From NCBI RefSeq assembly GCF_020169515.1, contig NZ_JAHMHW010000001.1, positions 186,001 through 250,000 of the forward strand: a DNA stretch of 64,000 nucleotides. The letters run 5' to 3'. The DNA comes from Paenibacillus vietnamensis. GTDB taxonomy: Bacteria; Bacillota; Bacilli; Paenibacillales; Paenibacillaceae. Positions 7,180 to 15,031 of this stretch are shown piece by piece. The notes under the pieces are model-generated. The model was not told the DNA's origin, did not search any database, and saw only the letters and a program-made list of their open reading frames with translations. The position numbers and the translations under genes were made by a program. Each line of letters starts with the position of its first letter. The first letter of the stretch is position 1.

Positions 7180-8667
7180 ATGAAAGTGCGTAAGTTATTA
7201 TCCATTGTTATCAGCTTTGCCCTAGTTTTTTCTTCCTTTTTCATGCTGGCTTCCGCAGTCGGCGCTGAATCGAAATTCGGCATTACCGAGGATGCGGATA
7301 TCGTCGCCAAGGTTACGGCTTTTGCGGAGATTAAAGCTTTGTTCACAGAGAATACGGATCTGAACGCCGTTAAAGACTTCTATGTTACAAATTTCCAGAC
7401 CGATGTCAAACGCATTGACGCAACGATCAAGCCCGACGATCCGAAAATCGATGAGAATGTTTCGTTCGTACTCGAAAATGCGATCAAAGGAAACCTTAAC
7501 GCAGGCCAAGCTAAACAAGCGGTAGACAAAGGCCTTCAATGGTATTTCTACTTCAGCATGCGCGATCTGATCAGCAACAAGGTTAGACCTGCACTGGCAA
7601 GCGGAGATTATAACACGGCCAAAACGGAATTTGAAAAGGTAGTACAAATCTATGAAGGCGTCATCCAAAGCACTGTTCAAAAACGCGACGACAAGTATGG
7701 ATTGCATATGGTCGCTATTTTGCAAGGCACGATCGAGCAGCTGTTGACCGACATTGAAGAAAAGAACGTCAACGATTTTAACGTGCACCGTCAAGTGCTG
7801 GACAAAACGATTATTAAAACGTACGCGCTGGCTGCCCTGACTTATGCAACGACTATTCCGACGAAGCCGGCTGCCGATCAGCCTGCTGCAATTACGGAAG
7901 GCTACTTCCTCTTCCTGCCTGTATATACTTACCTGAGAGGCGGAAGCGTCGAGGACGCCAACTACATTTTGAATGCATTTGCATCCGGAGACGCGAGCAA
8001 AATCGATAAAGATAAAATTCAAGCGGCTATGCAGCGCACGATGATCGGCAAAGTATCCGAATACGTGACAAACGCATTTGTGAAGCTGGCTGCCGGAGAT
8101 TTGCAGGGCGCTCGCGGTTACGCGATGGAAGGCAACATGTTCTTGTCCTCGCAGGAAGTGTTCTTCACCAAGGAGGAATATGCGGCGGCGGCAGCTTACG
8201 CGCAGCAGTTCGCCGATGCGATCGACAAGTCGGATGTTCGTACAGCCGGGTCCGCTTCCTTTAAAATGCTGAAGTACCTGGTTGCCAAAGACGGAACGCA
8301 AATCAAAGTGGGCGACAAAACGTACAAAGTAGACGGACAGTCCCGCACAGCGGTTAGCGCGCCGTTCATCAACACGAAGACTTCCCGTACGCTCGTTCCT
8401 GTCCGCCTGATTGCCGACGCAATCGGTGCCGAGGTAGGCTTCGACAATTCGACGAAGACGGTTTCCATTATCAAAGACGGCAAAAAGACCGAACTGAAGC
8501 TGGGCTCCGACAAAGTCGTGCAGGACGGCAAGGTGAACGAAACGGTGAAGCTGGACCAGCAGCTTATCATCGTGAAAGGCAGCTCGTTCATTCCGCTCCG
8601 CGCAGTTGCCGAATTGTTCGGTAAAGGCGTGTTCTACGAGAAAAACGAAATCATTATCCTCCGCTAA
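7180..8667 (+). CDS. Exported helical protein with C-terminal copper-amine-oxidase-type stalk domain
   Basis: The 495-residue product has a signal peptide (A-S-A-V-G-A, cleavage near residue 28). About 330 residues of mostly helical sequence follow, seemingly in two related halves, and then residues about 365-495 hold the copper amine oxidase N-terminal-like domain (S-R-T-L-V-P-V-R-L-I-A-D-A-I-G-A and S-F-I-P-L-R-A-V-A-E). That domain is common on surface proteins of Paenibacillus and does not imply copper or amine oxidation. ATG 7180 is called, but GTG 7186, six bases after AGGAGAG, is an equally good start. It is the gene before FTR1 and probably acts outside the membrane in presenting or oxidising iron; this is inference. 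Confidence 0.8.
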   Translation: MKVRKLLSIVISFALVFSSFFMLASAVGAESKFGITEDADIVAKVTAFAEIKALFTENTDLNAVKDFYVTNFQTDVKRIDATIKPDDPKIDENVSFVLENAIKGNLNAGQAKQAVDKGLQWYFYFSMRDLISNKVRPALASGDYNTAKTEFEKVVQIYEGVIQSTVQKRDDKYGLHMVAILQGTIEQLLTDIEEKNVNDFNVHRQVLDKTIIKTYALAALTYATTIPTKPAADQPAAITEGYFLFLPVYTYLRGGSVEDANYILNAFASGDASKIDKDKIQAAMQRTMIGKVSEYVTNAFVKLAAGDLQGARGYAMEGNMFLSSQEVFFTKEEYAAAAAYAQQFADAIDKSDVRTAGSASFKMLKYLVAKDGTQIKVGDKTYKVDGQSRTAVSAPFINTKTSRTLVPVRLIADAIGAEVGFDNSTKTVSIIKDGKKTELKLGSDKVVQDGKVNETVKLDQQLIIVKGSSFIPLRAVAELFGKGVFYEKNEIIILR

Positions 8668-8686
8668 TCGACTGTCCATTTCCGGG

Positions 8687-8715
8687 AGACGCCTGCGCAT
8701 CATGCGCAGGTGTCT
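8687..8715 (+). other. Intercistronic hairpin before the FTR1 gene
   Basis: A 13-bp stem with one G-T pair (8687-8699 with 8703-8715) and a three-base loop lies between the stalk-domain gene and FTR1. There is no T run, so it is more likely a processing, stability or partial attenuation element than a full terminator. Confidence 0.6.
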
Positions 8716-8753
8716 TCCGCCATGTATTCAACTTACAGAACGGGGGGCAAAAT

Positions 8754-9668
8754 ATGGATGTACAATCATTTCTGATTACGTTCCGTGAGGCGCTCGAAGC
8801 GATTTTGATCGTTGGCGTCATTCTGACATATTTGAAAAGAATCGGTCAGACGGAATGGAACAAGTGGGTATGGGTCGGGGTAATTCTCGCGCTGGGCGCC
8901 AGCTATGGCGTTGCTCTGGTCTTTCAGACGGTGTTGACAGGCTTCTCAACGATGGGCAGCCAAAATTATTTGAAAATCGGCATTATGCTCGTCTCCTGCG
9001 GGCTTCTCTCGCATATGGTGCTGTTCATGAGCCAGCAAAGCCGCAATTTGCAGGGGAAGGTCGAGCACAAAATTTCAACGATTCTTACCGTCGGCGGAGC
9101 GCTGAATATGATTCTCCATTCCTTCCTCGTTGTCGTCAGGGAAGGCGTAGAAACCGTGTTTTTTTTCGCGGCGATTACGGGCGGAGATATTCAGAAAGCG
9201 CTGCAAAGCTGGGGGGCGTTGATCGGTCTGATTCTCGCCGTCATCGTCGGATATTTGTTTTTTAAAGGAACGAAAAAAATTCAGCTTAAAACGTTTTTCC
9301 GCATCACCGGCGTGTTTCTCATGATGATTGCGGGAGGTCTTCTGGTTCAAGCCGTCGGCATCATGCAGGATATCGGCATGATCGGCTCGGTCTTCCGGAC
9401 GCCGGGCGGCGAGATCGGTGAGATTTACAATCTGACGGCGATTATGCCCGAGCATCCGCTCGACGAAGTCCAGTATATCCGCGACACCGGCGAGCATCCG
9501 CTCATTAACGGGCAGGTCGGTATTTTCTTCAAAGCCTTCCTCGGTTATTCGCAAAACCCGTCCGTAGAAGAATTTCTGCTGTATTGGGCCTTCTATTTGA
9601 TGATTGTGATTCTGCTGGGATTGCAAAAAAAACGGAGCGAAAACATTCGGGCTGCAAACCAGCAATAA
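8754..9668 (+). CDS. FTR1-family high-affinity iron permease
   Basis: This 304-residue membrane protein carries both iron-binding R-E-x-x-E motifs of the FTR1/EfeU family: R-E-A-L-E at residues about 11-15 in the first helix and R-E-G-V-E near residue 129. About seven hydrophobic helices are visible. Family members import ferric iron produced by oxidation at the membrane. No EfeO or EfeB peroxidase gene is adjacent, so the usual EfeUOB partners are missing; the two exported proteins encoded just upstream take their place in the operon. An RBS (GGGGGG) precedes ATG 8754. Regulation by the Fur box at 793-807 is inferred. The identity call is secure. Confidence 0.93.
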   Translation: MDVQSFLITFREALEAILIVGVILTYLKRIGQTEWNKWVWVGVILALGASYGVALVFQTVLTGFSTMGSQNYLKIGIMLVSCGLLSHMVLFMSQQSRNLQGKVEHKISTILTVGGALNMILHSFLVVVREGVETVFFFAAITGGDIQKALQSWGALIGLILAVIVGYLFFKGTKKIQLKTFFRITGVFLMMIAGGLLVQAVGIMQDIGMIGSVFRTPGGEIGEIYNLTAIMPEHPLDEVQYIRDTGEHPLINGQVGIFFKAFLGYSQNPSVEEFLLYWAFYLMIVILLGLQKKRSENIRAANQQ

Positions 9669-9677
9669 GGAGAGAGA

Positions 9678-10442
9678 ATGTTGAAAATCGGAATTATCGG
9701 TTACGGACATGTAGGAAAAGCGATGTTTAAACAATTCCCGGCTGCGGCGGTTTACGACGGGCCGCTTGGCATCGGGAGCCGGGAGGAGCTCGGCGGTCTA
9801 GATGCGGCCTTCGTCTGCGTGCCTACGCCCGAAGCCGCTGACGGCAGCTGCGATACGTCGGTCGTCGAGGAGGTGCTGAGCTGGCTCGAGGCGTCGGTCA
9901 TCGTGATCCGCTCCACCGTGCCGGTCGGCTTCACCGACAGCCAGATCAGGGCGACCGGAAAGCGGATCGTATTTCAGCCCGAATACTACGGCGAAACGGC
10001 CGCACATCCGTTCTCGGACTTGACTTCGAGAGGCTGGATGACCTTTGGCGGATTAAAGCCGGATGTGAAGCTTGCCGTGAAGGCGTACCAGAGCGTTTGC
10101 AATGCGGAGGTCAAATTTGTGATGACGGATGCCCGCACCGCAGAGCTGGCCAAATATATGGAAAATTGTTTTTTGGCGCTGAAGGTTACGTTCTGCAACG
10201 AATTTTACGAGATTGCGCAGGCCTTTGATGTCGATTACTCCGAATTAAGAGAGGTTTGGCTGGAGGATCCGAGGATTGGAAGAAGCCATACCTTTGTATA
10301 CGAGGAAAACCGCGGCTTTGGCGGGAAATGTCTACCCAAGGATTTGAATTCGATGCTGCATCAGGCCGCAGGGAAAGGCTTGAATGTCGGGCTGCTGCAG
10401 GCGCTGCGCACGAGAAACGAACAATTTAAGAAAAACGATTGA
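9678..10442 (+). CDS. Short UDP-glucose/GDP-mannose dehydrogenase-like protein
   Basis: The 254-residue protein begins with a Rossmann motif G-Y-G-H-V-G. It keeps the family motif S-T-V-P-V-G, a helix with N-C-F-L-A-L-K-V-T-F-C-N-E and the catalytic-cysteine loop F-G-G-K-C-L-P-K-D. Full-length UDP-sugar dehydrogenases have about 430-450 residues; here the third, UDP-binding domain is absent, and the N-terminal domain is also compact. It starts ten bases after the FTR1 stop with AAGGAGAG as RBS. It could oxidise an unusual nucleotide sugar or act only as a binding protein. Its place in a glycosyltransferase-containing operon favours sugar metabolism. The -35 of the next promoter overlaps its stop codon. 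Confidence 0.75.
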   Translation: MLKIGIIGYGHVGKAMFKQFPAAAVYDGPLGIGSREELGGLDAAFVCVPTPEAADGSCDTSVVEEVLSWLEASVIVIRSTVPVGFTDSQIRATGKRIVFQPEYYGETAAHPFSDLTSRGWMTFGGLKPDVKLAVKAYQSVCNAEVKFVMTDARTAELAKYMENCFLALKVTFCNEFYEIAQAFDVDYSELREVWLEDPRIGRSHTFVYEENRGFGGKCLPKDLNSMLHQAAGKGLNVGLLQALRTRNEQFKKND

Positions 10443-10467
10443 TTGGCGTACGGTTATCGCATAAAAT
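10439..10467 (+). promoter_or_regulatory. Sigma-A-type promoter of the two-component/iron-binding operon
   Basis: TTGATT (10439-10444), a 17-base spacer and TAAAAT (10462-10467) form a good vegetative promoter. It overlaps the end of the preceding gene and lies upstream of a Fur box. Confidence 0.6.
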
Positions 10468-10484
10468 AGGTTCATGCACAATAA

Positions 10485-10499
10485 TGATAATCATTTTCA
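10485..10499 (+). promoter_or_regulatory. Second Fur box
   Basis: TGATAATCATTTTCA matches 13 of the 14 defined positions of the Fur 7-1-7 consensus. It lies about 18 bases after the -10 box, near the expected transcription start, ahead of the response regulator gene. Confidence 0.8.
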
Positions 10500-10573
10500 T
10501 TTATTATCCAGCATGCATGTAAGTAGGGCCGGCATAAAAGCATGGCTTTAGCCTTGCGGGGGGAAAAGGCGTC

Positions 10574-11263
10574 GTGAAAAAAGTTTTGCTGATTGAAGAC
10601 GAGAAAAATATGTCACGTTTTATCGAGCTTGAGCTTCAGCATGAGTCGTTTTCGGTCACCGTTGCTTTCGATGGCAACACGGGGCTGCAATTAGCGCTGT
10701 CCGAGGATTGGGACATTATCCTTCTCGATATTATGCTGCCCGGAATGGACGGACTCGAGATTTGCAGGCGGGTTCGTTCCTTTAAATTTACGCCGATCAT
10801 CATGTTAAGCGCCCGAGACAGCGTTTCCGAACGCGTATCCGGACTCGATTGCGGAGCCGACGATTATTTGCCCAAGCCGTTCGCCATTGAAGAGCTGCTG
10901 GCGCGCATGCGGGTCGTATTCCGGAGGCAGCGGGCAGAGGAGAAGGAATACGGGAAAGATCTTCTCCCTATCCTTTCCTTTCAGGATTTGAGCCTGGATC
11001 CGAATTCGAGAAAGGTATGCCGGGCGGGTCTGCCGATCGAGCTGACCAAGCGCGAATATGCTCTGCTAACGGTGTTTTTAAGCAACGCGAACCGGGTGCT
11101 TGACCGCGAGACCCTGCTGGATAAAGTGTGGGGCTTTGAGGTGGCCGTCGATACGAATGTCGTGGACGTCTACGTCCGGTATTTGCGCCGCAAGATCGAC
11201 CCTCCCGGTGAAGCCAGCTATATTCAGACGATGAGAGGCATCGGATACGTGATGAGAAAATGA
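10574..11263 (+). CDS. OmpR/PhoB-family response regulator
   Basis: The 229-residue protein has a receiver domain with the acidic pair E-D-E near residue 9, phosphoacceptor Asp52 in L-L-D-I-M-L-P-G and Lys101 in P-K-P-F. A winged-helix DNA-binding domain of the OmpR type occupies the C-terminal 100 residues, ending with I-Q-T-M-R-G-I-G-Y-V. It starts with GTG 10574 after a G-rich RBS and overlaps the kinase gene by four bases. Being behind a Fur box and in an operon with an iron-binding lipoprotein, it probably controls genes for iron or surface homeostasis; the target genes are not visible. Confidence 0.95.
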   Translation: MKKVLLIEDEKNMSRFIELELQHESFSVTVAFDGNTGLQLALSEDWDIILLDIMLPGMDGLEICRRVRSFKFTPIIMLSARDSVSERVSGLDCGADDYLPKPFAIEELLARMRVVFRRQRAEEKEYGKDLLPILSFQDLSLDPNSRKVCRAGLPIELTKREYALLTVFLSNANRVLDRETLLDKVWGFEVAVDTNVVDVYVRYLRRKIDPPGEASYIQTMRGIGYVMRK

Positions 11264-12711
11264 GCTTGAAAAAATGGACGGGCTTTTACTTTCGGATGCC
11301 GATCAAGTTCAAGCTGACCTTTTGGTCAACCTTGCTTATTATGGTGCTGTTCGTCGGGTATAATGCGCTGCAGTACATGTTTATGGAAAAGTGGATTATC
11401 CACCGTGAGAAAAAAAATGTGCAGCACAGCATGAACTCCATCCTGAACTACTTCCTCGAAGAGGAGGAGGAGTTCCGGCCGGAAAATCTGGCGAAGATCA
11501 GGCTGTATTTGGGTAAAATGAACCGGGACGACCAGCGGATCCGGATTCTCGGGGCGGACAACCGCCCAATGCTGACGATATCCGATAATGTGCCGGAAGC
11601 GGGACTGGAGACGGTCTCCGTTCCCGGTCGGCAGGTCGGCATTTACAAGGTGGACGGCTATTCCCTTCTTATTCTGAGAAGCCCGCTCATTATTCACGAT
11701 TTTACCGGCACGGTGGAAATCGTGAAGAGTCTGGCCCAGTTTGAGAGTCTGACAAAATCCATTTCGCAGGTGATGTATGTTTTCGCTTTGGGTGCGGTCG
11801 TTTTAAGCATACTTGTCGGCTGGCTGCTGACGCGGAATTTGCTGAAGCCGCTGCAGGGGATGGCCGAGACGATCAGAGACATCAAGGATAAAGGGATGCA
11901 GGAAAGAATGCGTCCATCCCTGAATGGAGACGAAATCTCAACGCTGATGGTTATGTTCAACGGCATGATGGATCAGGTCGAGGACGCTTTTCGGCAGCAA
12001 AGCCGGTTTGTCGAGGACGCCTCCCACGAGCTGCGGACGCCGATCGCCATTATCGAAGGGCATTTGGCGCTTCTGCGCAGATGGGGGAAGGAGGATCCCG
12101 TCATTTTGAACGAATCGCTGGACGCCTCCCTGGAGGAGTTTGCGCGGTTAAAGCGGCTCGTGCTCGAGCTGCTGGCCTTGACCCGGGCTGAGAAGGAATC
12201 GCGGAATGCCGAAGCTCTGCTGACGAATCCGGCTGAAGCGGCCGGGAAAATGGTTGAACGATTCGCGCTTATTCATCCTGATTTCCGGCTGGATACCGAT
12301 TTGCAGAGGCTGAGCGGTGTCAGCTTGCTAATCACGATCGAGCATTTGGAGCAAATTTTGCTCATTATTTTGGATAATGCGGTCAAATACTCCTTAGAGC
12401 TTAAGGAGGTTTCCGTTAAAGCATCCGTGAACGGGACACAAGCCGAAATTGACATTATCGATTACGGAATGGGAATTCCCGAAAAGGATTTACCGTTTGT
12501 GACCGACAGGTTCTATCGGGTCGACAAAGCGAGAAGCCGGGAGCTTGGCGGCAACGGGCTGGGCCTTGCGATCGCCAAGCGGCTCGCTGAACGTTACCAG
12601 GGTAAGCTGTCCATCCGTTCCAAGGAGCTTTCGGGCACGACGGTTACGGTCAGCTTGCCCTGCTTGGCTAAAGAAGGGAAGCCGGTTACGGACACCGATC
12701 GAGGAGGGTAA
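11260..12711 (+). CDS. HAMP-type sensor histidine kinase
   Basis: The 483-residue kinase has a first membrane helix near residues 18-36, an extracytoplasmic domain of about 130 residues, a second helix near residues 170-190 and then HAMP. A HisKA domain follows with F-V-E-D-A-S-H-E-L-R-T-P (phospho-acceptor His256), and an ATPase domain with N-x-x-x-N and G-N-G-L-G-L-A boxes. It is the cognate partner of the preceding regulator (ATGA overlap). The outside domain gives no recognised ligand-binding fold, so the signal could be sensed directly or through the iron-binding lipoprotein encoded three bases after its stop. Confidence 0.95.
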   Translation: MSLKKWTGFYFRMPIKFKLTFWSTLLIMVLFVGYNALQYMFMEKWIIHREKKNVQHSMNSILNYFLEEEEEFRPENLAKIRLYLGKMNRDDQRIRILGADNRPMLTISDNVPEAGLETVSVPGRQVGIYKVDGYSLLILRSPLIIHDFTGTVEIVKSLAQFESLTKSISQVMYVFALGAVVLSILVGWLLTRNLLKPLQGMAETIRDIKDKGMQERMRPSLNGDEISTLMVMFNGMMDQVEDAFRQQSRFVEDASHELRTPIAIIEGHLALLRRWGKEDPVILNESLDASLEEFARLKRLVLELLALTRAEKESRNAEALLTNPAEAAGKMVERFALIHPDFRLDTDLQRLSGVSLLITIEHLEQILLIILDNAVKYSLELKEVSVKASVNGTQAEIDIIDYGMGIPEKDLPFVTDRFYRVDKARSRELGGNGLGLAIAKRLAERYQGKLSIRSKELSGTTVTVSLPCLAKEGKPVTDTDRGG

Positions 12712-12714
12712 AGG

Positions 12715-13809
12715 GTGAAAGGGTTGTTGATCTTCATATTTATTTCCATCGTTTGCGCGGCCTGCAGCATAACGGGAACCGGCGGAGAGCCTCCTCGAGC
12801 CCATTCGGAGCAAAACGGTGCGGACAAGCCGGATACCCGACAGTCCGATGCGAAGAACGGGTCTGTGACGGTCTATACGGCAAGACATTACGAGGCGGAT
12901 TCCGTCTTGTTCGAAGCCTTTACGGAGCGGACCGGTATCGAGGTGATCGAAATCAAGGGCACCGCGGAGGAGCTGGTCGCGAGGATGAAGCGGGAGGGAG
13001 AGCGCACGGATGCGGATTTGTTTTTTACCGTGGACGGGGGCGTATTGAACTTTGCGAAGCGCGAAAACGTGCTCCAGCCGCTGCGCTCCGACACGCTGGA
13101 TAACCAGGTGCCCGCCAGATGGCGAGATCCGGATTATTACTGGACGGGCGTAGCTACGCGGGCGCGGGTTATCGTCTATGCGAAGGACCGGGTGAAGCCG
13201 GAGGAGCTGTCGACTTACGAAAGCTTGACCGACGAGAAGTGGAAAGGGAGAGTGCTGATCAGATCCTATTCCAATCTGTACAATCAGTCCATGCTCGCCT
13301 CCTTTATCGCTCTGAACGGAGAAGAGAAAGCCGAACAGTGGGCCAGGGGCATCGCGAACAACTTCGCACGCGCTCCTGAGGGCGGCGACCGCGATCAAGC
13401 CAAGGCGATTGCCGACGGTATAGGCGATGTTGCGATCATGAATACGTATTATGTAGGCCAGCTTGCCGCTTCCAAGGACCCGGAGGAGGTGCGGACAGCG
13501 GAAAGCTTGGGCGTTTTTTTTCCTAACCAGGAAACGACCGGGACCCATATTAACATTAGCGGAATCGGCTTGGCCCGTTATTCCCATAACCCGGACAACG
13601 CTTTGAAGCTTGTGGAGTATTTAACCGGCAAGGAAGGGCAGACGCTGCTCGCGAAGGAAAGCTTTGAATTTCCGGTGAATGAAGCGGCGGAAGTAACGGA
13701 GCCGTTAAAGTCATGGGGGTCCTTCAAGGCGCAGCGGCTCGATTTTTCGGTCATGGAGAAATACCGGGAAAAAGCGGTTGCGATTTTCAAACGGGCGGGC
13801 TGGGCTTGA
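12715..13809 (+). CDS. Fe(III)-type ABC substrate-binding lipoprotein (FutA/FbpA-like)
   Basis: The 364-residue protein has a lipoprotein signal peptide with Cys17 (C-A-A-C) and a periplasmic-binding-protein type II fold. Family features of ferric-iron binders are Y-T-A-R-H-Y near the mature N-terminus, the tyrosine pair in N-T-Y-Y-V-G, and the T-G-T-H-I-N-I-S-G segment with G-I-G-L-A. These tyrosines coordinate ferric iron in FbpA and FutA. Permease and ATPase genes, normally adjacent, are absent: the next gene is on the other strand. It starts with GTG three bases after the kinase stop, which suggests a sensing role with the kinase, or use of transport subunits encoded elsewhere. Confidence 0.88.
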   Translation: MKGLLIFIFISIVCAACSITGTGGEPPRAHSEQNGADKPDTRQSDAKNGSVTVYTARHYEADSVLFEAFTERTGIEVIEIKGTAEELVARMKREGERTDADLFFTVDGGVLNFAKRENVLQPLRSDTLDNQVPARWRDPDYYWTGVATRARVIVYAKDRVKPEELSTYESLTDEKWKGRVLIRSYSNLYNQSMLASFIALNGEEKAEQWARGIANNFARAPEGGDRDQAKAIADGIGDVAIMNTYYVGQLAASKDPEEVRTAESLGVFFPNQETTGTHINISGIGLARYSHNPDNALKLVEYLTGKEGQTLLAKESFEFPVNEAAEVTEPLKSWGSFKAQRLDFSVMEKYREKAVAIFKRAGWA

Positions 13810-13832
13810 CGTTCAAACACGTAATCGTCTGG

Positions 13833-13884
13833 AAAAAAGGCGATGCGCTCGCCGGTGTCCTTTACGGATCCGTGCGGGCGCATC
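13833..13884 (-). terminator. Terminator of the alcohol dehydrogenase gene
   Basis: On the minus strand an 11-bp stem (13842-13852 with 13874-13884, one G-T pair) is followed by six T residues (13833-13838 read as A on the plus strand). It also marks the boundary with the convergent iron-binding gene. Confidence 0.75.
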
Positions 13885-13907
13885 GCAGCCAATGGACGGC
13901 GTAGCCG

Positions 13908-14960
13908 TCACTCAGGCAAATTCGGATAAATCATGACTTTGATACTGGTGTCCTTCTTCGTCATGGCCGTCTCTACCGCTTCCTTAATATCCGTCAGTGC
14001 GTACCGGTGCGTAATAATCGATTCAATGTCCACGGAAGAGCTCTGCAGAGCCTGAATCGCCGCCGGATACGTGTTGGCGTACCGGAATACGCCAAAAGCG
14101 TCGATTTCGCCGTCGATCAGGGCGGCCATATCCATCGGCACCGTACCTGCGGCAGGCAGCCCGACGTACACAATCCGTCCGCCCCGCTTCACAAGCTTCA
14201 CCGTATCGGCCATCGCTCTGGCATTGCCCGACGATTCGACGACAAGCGTAATGCCGGCTCCTCCCGTCAATTCATCCAGCCGTTCCTCCAGCCGATCCGC
14301 CGCAGGGTCGAATACCGCCTTAAAGCCCATTTCAAGAGCCAGCTCGCGCCTGTATGCGACCGTATCCGTCCCATAAATTTCAGTAATGCCGAACAGCTTC
14401 GCCGCTTGACCGGCCAGCAGGCCGATCGGACCGAGTCCGGTAATCAGCACGCGATCGAACGGCTTTGCATTGCCGCGCTGCATCGCGTGGAAGCCGACCG
14501 ACAGCGGCTCCAGCAGCGCTCCCGCCTCGTAGCTCATCGAATCGGGCAGCTTGAACAGATAGTCGCTAGGCATGACGATATATTCCGCCCAGGCTCCGTT
14601 TACAGGAGGAGTCGCGAGAAAAACAACATCCGGACACAAATTGTAGCGTCCCGCTTTGCAATATTCGCAGCGGCCGCAAGTCGCGCCCGGCTCTACCGCC
14701 ACCCGGTCTCCCGGCGACAAATGCGTGACCGCTTTGCCCACCTCTACGACTTCGCCCGCCAGCTCGTGGCCGAGTACAATCGGCTCCTTCACGACGTATC
14801 GTCCGATTTGACCGTGCTCGTAATAATGGACATCGGAGCCGCACACGCCGATGCAATACACTTTAACGAGCGCCTCATTGTCCTTTGGAACGGGGATATC
14901 CACCTGCTGAACCGCAATTGACAGCGGTTTGTCCATAATAGCTGCATTCATTTTGCTCAT
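13908..14960 (-). CDS. Zinc-dependent medium-chain alcohol/polyol dehydrogenase
   Basis: The 350-residue enzyme has the catalytic-zinc ligands Cys40, His65 and Glu66 (G-H-E). The structural-zinc cysteines are Cys95, Cys98, Cys101 and Cys109, and a Rossmann G-L-G-P-I-G motif lies near residue 172. The stretch [11 protein letters not shown] is typical of the L-iditol/sorbitol/xylitol dehydrogenase branch, so it likely oxidises a polyol to a ketose with NAD. ATG 14960 follows AGAAGGAGAG on the minus strand. It lies downstream of the NIF3-like gene, 71 bases away and in the same direction, so the two probably form an operon. The true substrate is not predictable. Confidence 0.9.
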   Translation of the reverse strand: MSKMNAAIMDKPLSIAVQQVDIPVPKDNEALVKVYCIGVCGSDVHYYEHGQIGRYVVKEPIVLGHELAGEVVEVGKAVTHLSPGDRVAVEPGATCGRCEYCKAGRYNLCPDVVFLATPPVNGAWAEYIVMPSDYLFKLPDSMSYEAGALLEPLSVGFHAMQRGNAKPFDRVLITGLGPIGLLAGQAAKLFGITEIYGTDTVAYRRELALEMGFKAVFDPAADRLEERLDELTGGAGITLVVESSGNARAMADTVKLVKRGGRIVYVGLPAAGTVPMDMAALIDGEIDAFGVFRYANTYPAAIQALQSSSVDIESIITHRYALTDIKEAVETAMTKKDTSIKVMIYPNLPE

Positions 14961-15031
14961 TTACTTTCTCTCCTTCTGCATAATTAATGTCAGGTACTGC
15001 ACATGTGAATGCACGCCCGGCCGATTCGCGC

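Noticed and set aside
7180..8667. Copper amine oxidase
   Set aside because: Only the small stalk-type N-terminal domain is present; no catalytic domain. The match does not indicate amine oxidation.
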